Assembly (NCBI GenBank): GCA_001606155.1
Contig: LODT01000037.1
Coordinates: 1-64,000 of the forward strand
Length of the DNA: 64,000 bases
Source: Tieghemostelium lacteum
Taxonomy: Eukaryota > Evosea > Eumycetozoa > Dictyosteliales > Raperosteliaceae
Direction of reading: 5' to 3'
Under the pieces are notes generated by a model that worked only from the letters and a program-made list of their open reading frames with translations, did not search any database and had not been told where the DNA came from. Every line of letters starts with the position of its first letter. Positions within the stretch are counted from its first letter, which is position 1. Positions 55,180 to 64,000 of the stretch are shown piece by piece. The position numbers and the translations under genes are program-made.

Positions 55180-56078
55180 CTTTTCCAAAACTATTGAATT
55201 GTTATTGACGGCAATTCTATCTGTACTTGTATTACACTTTGAATCTATATTTGGATAAATTCAAAATTATTAAAATTTGAATTTGATAATAATAAAATAT
55301 ATGATTAAAATATTTTAAAATAAAATAACAAATATTATATTAATGGTAATATATGATTATTATTATAAGGGTGGGTATATTATTATAATCAGAGTATATA
55401 TAGGAATATAAAAAAATAATTAAAATTGATATAAAAAAAAAAAGTGTACAGCACCTAATAAAAATAATAAATTAATTAAATTATTACTAATAGTACTCTT
55501 ATTCCTACTGCTACTATTTTGAGAGATTTAAAAAAAAAAATTAAATGTATGCTTATTACGATTTTAATTATAATTTTTTGATGTTATATATGTATGAAAA
55601 TAGATAAAATGATATTTTTAGAGCGTCAAACTATTTTATTATTGGATCAAAAAAATAAAATTATATGAATACAATAAAAAAACAATTTTAATTACATCAA
55701 ATTAAAAGAGTTATTTTTTTTTTTAATATTAAAGTTACAGTACAGCACCTTTATATAATTAAATATTTAATTTTTATATTTTTCCTTTTATTAATGTGGT
55801 AATCAATAGTTGTGTATAAAGAAAAAAAAAATAGAGATAGATGAAATAATGGTGGTTTTTTTTAAAAATAAATCAAACACTCTCTCTTTGAAATAAAAAA
55901 TAAATATATGTGATTGGGAAGTGTGTTAGTGAATGTGTGTGTGGTTTTTAGTGGTACCAATTTCAGTAAAAATATTAGAGATGCACTTTGAGTATAAGTA
56001 TAGCTATCTATACCTCTAAAATACACTCACTCCTAAGTTGTAATAATTTTCAGGATAAATAATAAAAACACCTCAATT
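55180..56078. promoter_or_regulatory. RasGEF 5' region
   Basis: AT-rich. Contains a GT-rich stretch (GTGAATGTGTGTGTGG, about 55931-55946) resembling G-box elements and the sequence TACAGCACCT at 55447 and 55741. No gene recognised. Confidence 0.35.
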
Positions 56079-56363
56079 TCATTCAATTGACCCACCACGC
56101 ATACACCCAAATAAACACCATCTAAAAAGGAGAGAGAAAAAAAAGATTTTGGTGGAATTTTGGTATGAAATCTTACATTTGTTTTGTTTCGACTCACATA
56201 TAGTTGTTGTTGATGAAATACTTTTAAATCTAGAGTTTAAAACAACAATGAGGAAATAATATTCAATTGATATATCATCTGTTATTTTTGGTGTGTTTGT
56301 TGTTGATGTTGGTTGTTCTTGACAGTGGGTATCAATATCCACTTTATCTGTTTGATTAACCAT
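56079..56363 (-). CDS. Uncertain 94-residue ORF
   Basis: ATG at 56361-56363 (MVNQTDKVDIDTHCQEQPTS...). The first ~40 residues have codon use and composition like real dictyostelid protein, but the later part becomes Phe/Cys-rich and may be intron or UTR read-through. No downstream exon was found. It may be a first exon of something I could not assemble, or chance. Confidence 0.2.
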   Translation of the reverse strand: MVNQTDKVDIDTHCQEQPTSTTNTPKITDDISIEYYFLIVVLNSRFKSISSTTTICESKQNKCKISYQNSTKIFFFSLLFRWCLFGCMRGGSIE

Positions 56364-56665
56364 TTCAAACAATTTCCAACTAAAGGAATGTACTATAATT
56401 CATTTTTTTTTAAACTCTTAAAGTTTTTAAATAATGTTTTAAAAAGTGTTATAGTGGGATGTGGTGTGATTTGAGATTGTCTTCGTCACAGATCATTTTA
56501 CAAAAATCAAAAAAAAAAAACAAAATAGGTATTATCTGAAATTGTTGATCGATTTTACAAATATAAAGTGACAAATCACCACCATTTATTATATCGAATT
56601 TTCTCTTTGTTTGAAATTTGGGATTTTATAATAATAAAGATAGTTGGGTGGCAAATGGGTTTTAA
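56364..56665. other. Spacer 3' of the TMEM41-like gene
   Basis: AT-rich. Contains GTGGGATGTGGTGTG at about 56455-56469, another GT-rich element. Nothing else seen. Confidence 0.3.
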
Positions 56666-57586
56666 TTAATGTGTCTTTTGCTTATTAAAAAGTAAGTCCA
56701 ATTGATTTCTGACTGGTTTAAGTGTGGGTAATATAGAAAGTATTGAAAGAGCTGCCATTGTTAAAATCGACTTCATATCAAATATATCCGAAGGCTGTTG
56801 AATCTCTTGTATTGATAAACCAGCTTTAACAGCCAAAAAGGTAGCTGGCATAATTCCCAAGAAAGTACCCATGGCGAATAATCCCAATGGTACATCTAGT
56901 ATAGGTGATGATAAATTTATAAACCAGTTAGGTAGAAATGGTGTAATACGCAAAAATATCAAATAATTGAACAAATTCTCTCTGTGTGCTGATATCTCTC
57001 TAGAGAATAACTTTAATTTCTCTGGAAAGAATTTCTTTACTAAATTTCTACAAATATAATGTGATATCAAATAACTACATGATGCACCTACTGTTGCAAC
57101 AATACAAACTAGAGGGAATCCAACTTTGATTCCAAATAATCCTCCAGAGAGAAAACTTAAAAATATTGATCCTGGTATTGAAAATGCTTGTAAACTATAG
57201 TATATATATATAATAAGGTATATATATTAACATTTAAATATTTTCTTATTATATTATGTGAAGGTATAGTTGTATTTAACATACAATATATATATGACAC
57301 CAAATGTCATTATTACTATATAGTAATTGTCATCGGTGTATTGTGATAGTATATCGCAGAGAGTTTTTACATCTCTAAAGTTCTTTGGTAGACGTAATAG
57401 TGATTTATGTTCTGGTGAAAGTGAAGGAAAATTAATAAATAAGAATACAATTATTGCTATTGATATGGAAAATATAAATAATAAAACTGATAGTGGTAGT
57501 GGTTCTTTTTCTTTGATTTTGGATGTTATATCATTATTTACTGATTCAGTTGTTGTTGTTGTATTATTATTACTTGATTTTATCAT
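56666..57586 (-). CDS. TMEM41-like VTT-domain ER membrane protein, 2 exons
   Basis: Exons (minus) 57586-57285 and 57194-56666, phase-2 intron of 90 bp (donor GTATGT), 276 residues. A short Thr/Asn-rich cytosolic start is followed by one helix (LPLSVLLFIFSISIAIIVFL) and the VTT (SNARE-associated/DedA-type) domain: FLQAFSIPGSIFLSFLSGGL, then FLRITPFLPNWFINLSSPIL and MGTFLGIMPATFLAVKAG. The last two match TMEM41A/B almost word for word. TMEM41B is an ER lipid scramblase needed for autophagosome and lipoprotein formation with VMP1; the same role is inferred here. Confidence 0.93.
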
Positions 57587-57792
57587 AAGGTGAGTATTTT
57601 ATGAAAAAAAATAATTTGAAAAAAATTTTTTATTTTAAAATTTTAGTTGTAAAATATTTCAAGGATTAAAAGCTGAGTTTGCACTTTATAAAAACTTTAA
57701 TTTTGAAGTTTTTTTCCCCATTTTAAACTTACAAAACTTATTTTATTTATATTTATAACAATAGATAACAAAAAAAGAAAATTTATATTTTC

Positions 57793-58320
57793 ATGGGACT
57801 TGTTGAAAACTATGTAGAAGAACTTAATGACATTATAGTTTCCATTGATAAACTATTCAAGAATGATAAATATAGAAAGCATGAAGCTAAAGAATTAATT
57901 GAAGAATTTGAAGGATGTATATTTAAATTAAGTTATGAATGTAGAAATAAGGATACTTTAAAAATGTATCAATTGAAATTACAACAGTATAAAGATAAGA
58001 TGCAAAAGGATGAACTATTGTCTACTTCTTCTTCTTCTAAAACATCAACTTTACACACTGGACCAGGATATGGTAGTGAACATCAACTCTATGTTGATAA
58101 AATGCAAAATGCAGTAAATACACAAAAGAAATCTATTCAAATGCTTAAAGAATGTCATTCACAATTATTAGATACACAACAAATGGCTACACAAACTCTA
58201 ATTAAAATGAAAGAACAAACTGAACAAATGAAAGCTATGGACAAGAAATTAGATGTTATTGATGGTCATCTAGACCAATCCGATAAAATTATTAAACAAA
58301 TGAATAAAAGATGGTTTTAA
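57793..58320 (+). CDS. Soluble Qb/Vti1-like SNARE-domain protein
   Basis: Single exon, 175 residues. An N-terminal helical part (ENYVEELNDIIVSIDKLFKN to KDKMQK) resembles the Vti1/NPSN N-terminal bundle. A Ser/Thr linker follows, then a long coiled coil (about 98-172: KKSIQMLKECHSQLLDTQQM, TLIKMKEQTEQMKAMDKKLD, then IDGHLDQSDKIIKQMNKRWF) with heptads and a central Gln/Lys region like a Q-SNARE motif. It ends at RWF with no membrane helix and I see no further exon. It may be a SNAP-25-like soluble SNARE or a regulator. Divergent partner of the TMEM41-like gene, about 200 bp apart. Confidence 0.6.
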   Translation: MGLVENYVEELNDIIVSIDKLFKNDKYRKHEAKELIEEFEGCIFKLSYECRNKDTLKMYQLKLQQYKDKMQKDELLSTSSSSKTSTLHTGPGYGSEHQLYVDKMQNAVNTQKKSIQMLKECHSQLLDTQQMATQTLIKMKEQTEQMKAMDKKLDVIDGHLDQSDKIIKQMNKRWF

Positions 58321-58392
58321 ATTAACCTCAAAATTGTATTTTATATAAATTATCAAATATATTTATATTTAGACTATTAAATGTTATTAAAT

Positions 58393-61016
58393 TTATGATA
58401 CCCTGTTATATGGGTGTGCATGATTATGTTGGTGTGGTTGTTGTAAGGTAGGTGGTGTTGGTTTTGAATCTGGTTGATTTTGTGTATTTGAGTGTAAAGG
58501 TATAGTTGGTAATGAGTATTCTATAAAATAACTATTTAGATCAACTGCAACTCCACTTTTAAGCTCTTTTAAATGTTTAGTATTATCCTGCTGTTGTAAC
58601 ATGTTGGGATTATTGGAATCGGTTGGTGAAGTATGAGGTGACTTTGTAGATACAGTACTGTTACTACTACTTATTCTTTCAGAGTCATCTTCTGTACTGT
58701 GTTGTTGTTCTGATTTGATATTATTTTGGTGATGTTGGTGATCATCGTTTCCATTCACAGATATTTGGTTGTTCTTTTGATGTCCTATTAAAAAAGCAGA
58801 ATTTGAAGGTGGAAGTGTTGAATATTGTAAATGATGAGGATATCCAGGAGGTCCTTGAGGTAATTGTTGTTGAATATATATTGGATTACCTATAATATTT
58901 TGATTATTATTACTATTATTATTACCATTATTCTGATGATCGATATAAACTGGAAGACCAACAGAATGATGTTGAGGTGTATTGTTACTATTATTACTGT
59001 TATTATTGTTATTGTTGTTGTGGGTTGCTGTTGTAAAAATAATTTGACCTCCTGGAGAATTTAAAAAAGGATGGGATGCTGGTTGATTTGGTGCGTTATT
59101 ATTGTTATTTGTAGTTTGTGGTGATTGTTGTGTATTTTGTACAGAGTTATTGTTATTAAAATTTGGGGTTGTTGTTGGTGGTGGTGGAGGTGGTTGGTTG
59201 ATGATATTGGTGTTATTATTTGGATTACTACTAGAGATTGTTGGTGTGGGAGTTGTAGGTGTCATTAATGGTGTAGTTGTGGGTGTTGGTGTTGTAGATT
59301 TCTTTTTTGATTTTGATCTAGAGGAACTAGATGCTTTTGATGTTGTAGCAGTTGGTGTTATTGGATGACTACCACCCTCGTAAATAGGTGATGAAAGTTC
59401 ATGCATATCTTCTTTTTCTTCATTTTTATCGATTGAAGATGTAATTTTAGATTTGCTATTCTTTCTTGCTGGTGCTTCTTTTTTCACATTGCCAGTAGTA
59501 GTTGGTGTTTTATCTATTGAATTTGACTTTTGTACAGTACTACGTTGTTGTGGTGTTTGTGGTGTTTGTGGTGTTTGTGGTGTTTGTGGGTTTGGTGGAG
59601 GTGGTGTTTGTTGTTGCTGTTGTTGTAACTGATGGGCCACAGCTAATTGTTGCTGTTGCTGTTGATGTAGTTGTAGTAAATGTTGGTGATGTAAAAATTG
59701 TTGTTGTTGTAACTGTTGTTGTTGATGTTTAAATTGTTGCTGTCTGAGATTTGAGTGATATTGTATAAATGGTATGTAGGCTTCTCTAGGTGTCATATTA
59801 TTCTGCATTGAAAAAGCCATGAGACCTTCCAAGTCATTAAAAACATCAGAAATCTCACAAACCCTCATCATTGCAGGGGGTACACCATAAATATTAACTG
59901 GTGACTCTCTAAAATAATTTAATACATCACCTAGAGATATTAATCTATTAATATCTGGTACATTAATTTGCTGCTGTTGTTGTTGTCCACTAGTAGTACT
60001 ATTACTATCTAAATCCATTTTATCAGAATGATGCATATGTTTTTGTAATTCACTATTTATATCCTCATGTTTGATTTTCTTTGTATCCTCTTTATCAGTT
60101 TTTGAATGATCTGATTTATCGTCCATTGTTATTGATGATTCCTTATTTTTCACATCTGGATGTTGGTCTTTGGAATTTGTTGTAGTAGTTGTTGTGGTAG
60201 TGCTATTACTATTCAAAGAAGAGGAATGTTTAGTTTCTGGCTTATTATTGAAATCAGTCAATTGATTGCATAGTAAATAATTATGACTAGAAGGTTCTCT
60301 ATGAAAATTAAAAAATATCGATAAAAATCTATCAATGTGTGGTTTGGGTACTAATTCTTGAAAACATATAGTCTCAAAGTGAAATGATATAATTTTAAAA
60401 TCATGTGTGAAATAGGCATTTAAAACACCATCTAAATGTACCTGATTAGTTATAGTTAGTAAAGCGTTGGATATTCAGTATTATTATCTCTATAACTTAC
60501 TTGTGAACCTTCAAAAACCATCAAAACTCTAAATCTATCCGATTTCAAACCAATAATATTATGTTCCAAAGTTGAAATGTTAAAATCATCAAATGCAAAT
60601 GAGAAATCTTTAATACCTGAATCAAAAGCGGCTTGAAAATATCTAGGTAATGTAAAAGAGTACATTTCTATAGAAATAGAGAAATATAGAAAGATAGAAG
60701 AAAAAAAATGTTAAAATCCTATTACTTTAAATTGACAAATCAACCCCTCTAACCCATTATTATAATTAAAATTACAATAAAGATGAGTTGTTAAAATTGT
60801 CCTGATAAATTCTCTGAGAGTATTTTATATGAAATTCATACCAAAACATTTTGAACCACTTCCATTATGAACTGTATGTTTAAAAACACCACCTTCTATG
60901 AAATAAGTTTGAATAAATTCTTTCCAAAATTCAATTCCATTGTTTTCAGGACGAGTTAGAGGATGTTTAGAGAATTCTATGAGCTTTTGGTGAATGATAT
61001 CACTTAAGATATTCAT
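58393..61016 (-). CDS. LDB1/SEUSS-type LIM-domain-binding transcription cofactor, 3 exons
   Basis: Exons (minus) 61016-60842, 60667-60501 and 60441-58393, introns of 174 bp (phase 1) and 59 bp (phase 0, GTAAGT), 796 residues. The N-terminal ~170 residues are the LDB dimerisation domain: NGIEFWKEFIQTYFIEGG, KCFGEMYSFTLPRYFQAAFD, DRFRVLMVFEGSQVHLDGVL, HDFKIISFHFETICFQELVP. After a Lys/Asp/Ser-rich segment, a second conserved part (LISLGDVLNYFRESPVNIYG...REAYIPFIQYHSNLRQ) is followed by long Gln, Asn and Pro-Thr tracts, as in SEUSS-like cofactors. It should bridge DNA-binding or LIM proteins in the nucleus. Confidence 0.85.
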
Positions 61017-63295
61017 TCCCTCTTTTAAAGTATTTGTACTCAGTAGCTATAGCTTTTATCTATTGTTGTACTTCAACCCCCTCTAATTCTCTGAATATCT
61101 AAATATATATAAAATCTGTATTTTTCTCCTACTACTTTTACTGTTATCCGTTATTTTTCAAATTAACACTCTAATTCTTAAGGACCCTTTTTTAAGTTGA
61201 TATAGAAGCCCACTGGGTTACTGTTGGGTGACTAGTCTATGAAAATTATTCTATGTCTCTCTCTTTTGAACCCTCCTGAGGTTTAAACTAAAAAAACTAT
61301 TACCAATATTGGAGAAATGGAAATTTTTAAATTAAAACAAAACCAAAAAAATTAAAAAAATTAAAAAAACTTTAAATTTGTGGTTTGGTACGTGTTGATC
61401 ATGATGATCAATCTGTAACCATATTCAACTTGAAATTTATAGTTTTAGATGTAACCGAAATATTTATATTCAATTTTATAAAATTTTTAAATTTTATATA
61501 TCTTATATTTATGATTATTTCAATCAAGAATCTGTGATTTTGATTATATTAAATTAATATAAAAACCACAGTGGAATGGTTGATGATTATATATTTTATT
61601 TATATTAAATTATTATAAATGTTGTGATATTTTTAAAAAATTATTTGAAAAAAATTCGTAAAGACTCGAAATTCTCTGGATACTATTTTTTTTTTTTTTT
61701 TTGATGTTTTTTTATAATCAAAAACATCTTACCAAATATCACTACCAACTCTCAGCTTTTTTATTAAAATAATCAATTAATTAGAGTTTTAATTAATTTG
61801 CTTTGGTTGAACTTGTAACATAATCACAGATCTTATTCTAGATAAAAATTTTTTTTAGGAAGAATTCATCTTTAATAGTCACGTTATTCATCCTCTCCCA
61901 AACTTAAAAACAGAGGAACCATCAGTAGACTTATATAACTTGACAATTAGTTTTTTAAAGCAAAAAAAACAGAAACATAATTTTGTTTTGTTTTAAATCT
62001 ATAAAATATCAAAGGTAATGATCATGTAATCATTAAATATAAGAAAGTGAATAATTGAACCAGACAGTGTTCAAATATTTTATAATTTTCCCTAAACCCC
62101 TTTTATCCTTTCCACAACTATTTTATCACCTCTAATTTTCAAATGAAAATTGACAAACACACCCCCACATTTTCATTTTCAAACAAAACCTCTCTTCATA
62201 CATCAAACAATAACAACAACACCACAGCAGACTTTTTCTTTATAATCATCGATCAAAGGTAGAGAGAGAGTAGTTTTTTTTTAAATTATTTATTCATTTT
62301 AAATTTGCAAAGGTCTGCAAATATATAAATCATCATTACAACTACAAGAAAAAAAAAAAATTTTGTTTTAAAGCATTTAAATTGTTTTACAAATTTTCCA
62401 TTCAAAAAAAGGGTCAAAGTACTACTTTTACAATCTCAATTTTATTTTTAAAAAATCAATCATTTTTAAAAAAAGAACAACAACATTGTTGAACAATCTT
62501 TTTTTAGGATACCAAAGAAAGTATGTTTTTTTTAAATTCACAATAGTTTTTGGAAAGTGTAAAGTAATTTAATGGGGCATGGAAAACTAAATTTAATATA
62601 TTGCACATTTTGTAATTAATTTTTTTTTCTTTCCTCAAATACTACAATCGATAGTAATAATAATATTTAAAATATATAATTTAATAACCAACAGTCAAAA
62701 CAGTAAATAGCAAATTTCCAATATTTATTTGTTGTTGTTTTATCTAAATTAATATAAATATTGTTATTATTATACCTTTTTGATAATCAAAACAAACACA
62801 GCCTTTATTACACACATTTATTAAAATCAAAAAAGATATAGTGAGTAAGAGATATTTAAATATCATAATATCTCAATATGAAAATATTTGACGATTTAAT
62901 GTTGATCCACCCCACTCTCACATACCACATATTCTTCACCCCTACATAAAAGATTATTTTTTTTTTATTGTTATGTTTATATTCCAATTTTAAAATTGTA
63001 ATCAAATCACATTTAGTTCTATTTTTATCTTGATAATAATTTTACCTTTTTTTGTTTTTCTCTCTTTTCAAATTTAAATTTTATTATTCTAGATTTAGTA
63101 TTAACAACCTTTTGTTATTATGTGAACAATAGTTGTTAAAAAAAAAAAACAACCCATTTATCAACATATATATATATTTTTTTATTAAATTAATTTATAA
63201 ACTTTAAACACAAAGAAAGAAGGAAAAATTAGAAATTAACAAAAAGGGATTAAATTATTATATAGGATCAAAAATTACAATAATCAAACAAAAAA
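61017..63295. promoter_or_regulatory. Long intergenic region between LDB-like and AIG1-type genes
   Basis: About 2.3 kb, AT-rich, with no ORF that looks coding. Noted items: a 17-bp palindrome at 61395-61411; a T run at about 61687-61703; CA-rich patches at 62158-62168 and 62908-62930 (CACCCCACTCTCACATACCA) resembling GBF-type elements on the other strand. The unusual length fits two developmentally regulated genes, but that is inference. Confidence 0.4.
61395..61411. repeat. Near-perfect palindrome
   Basis: TTGATCATGATGATCAA: 8-bp arms around one central base. Possible binding site of a dimeric factor in the long intergenic region. Confidence 0.6.
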
Positions 63296-64000
63296 ATGTT
63301 TAATATAAATCCATATAAGGTAATATTTAAATTTCAAAAAAAAACAACAATGTGTGGTAATGTTTGATTATATTAATACTTTATTATTAGAAATCCAAAT
63401 CTCCATTTTCACCAAATTCTAAAGATAAAGAAAAGGAAAAGGAAAAGGAGAAGAGTTCAAGTTCATCAAAGAAAAGTAGTTCGAGTAGCAGTAGTACATC
63501 ATCACCAAAATCACCATCAATAACATCAGTAAACACATCATCTAGCAGCAGTAGCAGAGAGAAGAAATCGTCTTCAAAGAAAGATGATAAATATGCAATG
63601 ACACCTAAACATGAAAACAATAGCCTATCTCTTACATCCATCAGTGAGATTACCAATAGCCTGACTGCAACACATACACCTACAGATACCTCCATGACTG
63701 CTGAAGATGCATCAGAAGTCGGTGAGGATTATGACCCATTTCTATCGATTCTCGAAGACCCTAACGAAGAGAGTCAAGGTGCCTCAGGAGGCATTGAAAA
63801 GGAAACTACTGAAGAACTACAAGAAATGTTGTCACTACTCAAAGGCATACAAAACGAATGTAATGTATTACTTCTAGGAAGAACAGGTGTTGGAAAATCA
63901 TCAACACTCAATACAGTCTTTGGTATTGATATACCAGTACATTCATCCGAGTCTTGTACACAAGATCCTTTTACCTACAGTCGTTGCGTAAATGGATTCA
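63296..64000 (+). CDS. AIG1/Toc-type GTPase, partial (runs off the window)
   Basis: Exon 1 63296-63319 (MFNINPYK) and exon 2 from 63391 to the window end, phase-0 intron of 71 bp. After a Lys/Ser-rich, probably disordered region (about residues 9-150), a GTPase domain begins: CNVLLLGRTGVGKSSTLNTV (P-loop GRTGVGKSS at about residue 175) with FGIDIPVHSSESCTQDPFTY covering the switch I region. This is the AIG1/GIMAP/Toc34 style seen in several dictyostelid proteins. The rest of the domain and any membrane anchor lie beyond the window. Confidence 0.8.

Noticed and set aside
59102-59732. Val/Gly-rich plus-strand ORFs
   Set aside because: Antisense of the Gln/Asn/Pro-Thr tracts of the LDB-like gene.
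63387-63695. Minus-strand ORF rich in Leu/Phe/Ser
   Set aside because: Antisense of the Lys/Ser-rich N-terminus of the AIG1-type GTPase.
1-64000. tRNA, rRNA or CRISPR elements
   Set aside because: I scanned for B-box-like and array-like patterns by eye and saw none convincing; a tRNAscan-SE run would settle tRNAs.

Overview
The window looks like nuclear DNA of a dictyostelid social amoeba. It is very AT-rich, genes are dense, and introns are short (about 43-174 bp, GT..AG, one with a TACTAAC branch-like site). Proteins carry Thr/Ser/Gln/Asn-rich spacers, and several gene types are typical of the group: GPI-type Cys-rich surface proteins, a ComC-like EGF/TIG surface protein, LRR-RasGEF, AIG1-type GTPase, many F-box/LRR-like genes and a DIRS-type fossil. 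Homopolymers are milder than expected for D. discoideum, so another dictyostelid group (for example a Cavenderia- or Heterostelium-like species) is my guess, not a proof.

Left flank (0-16 kb), ordinary genes: a Cys-rich GPI-type surface protein, a FAD-dependent monooxygenase (2 exons), a membrane-anchored alpha/beta hydrolase, a secreted trehalase, a gene fusing a homeodomain-like region to a zinc-ribbon and PD-(D/E)XK endonuclease-like region, a possible small secreted peptide behind G-box-like elements, an importin-alpha with an acidic N-terminus in place of an importin-beta-binding domain (4 exons), a 1351-residue ComC-like surface protein (3 exons), and a TLC-domain membrane protein (2 exons).

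Middle (16-50 kb), a dynamic multigene region. Two unrelated families alternate: family A (plus strand, F-box/LRR-like, probably intracellular) and family B (minus strand, signal peptide, many N-glycosylation sites, probable GPI anchor, 3 exons). The order is A1-B1-C1-A2-B2-C2-...-A3-B3-A4-B4-A5-B5-A6, with A and B convergent inside a unit and B and the next A divergent across a short conserved promoter block. C is a decayed coiled-coil family present in the first two units. All five B genes are intact with identical exon 2 and exon 3 lengths, while every A copy is broken or truncated. The array is flanked by inverted copies of a double-F-box gene (broken on the left, intact on the right). It also contains an intact F-box gene, a VPS13 C-terminal fragment, a DIRS fossil inside A3, and older relics of A and B further left.

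Right flank (44-64 kb), ordinary genes partly overlapping the array edge: a YwrD-like gamma-glutamyltransferase, a CS/PIH1-like domain protein with a Lys-rich tail, an LRR-RasGEF, a TMEM41-type ER membrane protein, a soluble SNARE-like protein, an LDB1/SEUSS-type transcription cofactor (3 exons), and the start of an AIG1-type GTPase that runs off the window.

The A/B array is the best candidate for something undescribed: a tandemly amplified two-gene cassette linking a surface protein to an F-box-type protein. A recognition (tgr-like) or poison-antidote role is speculation.
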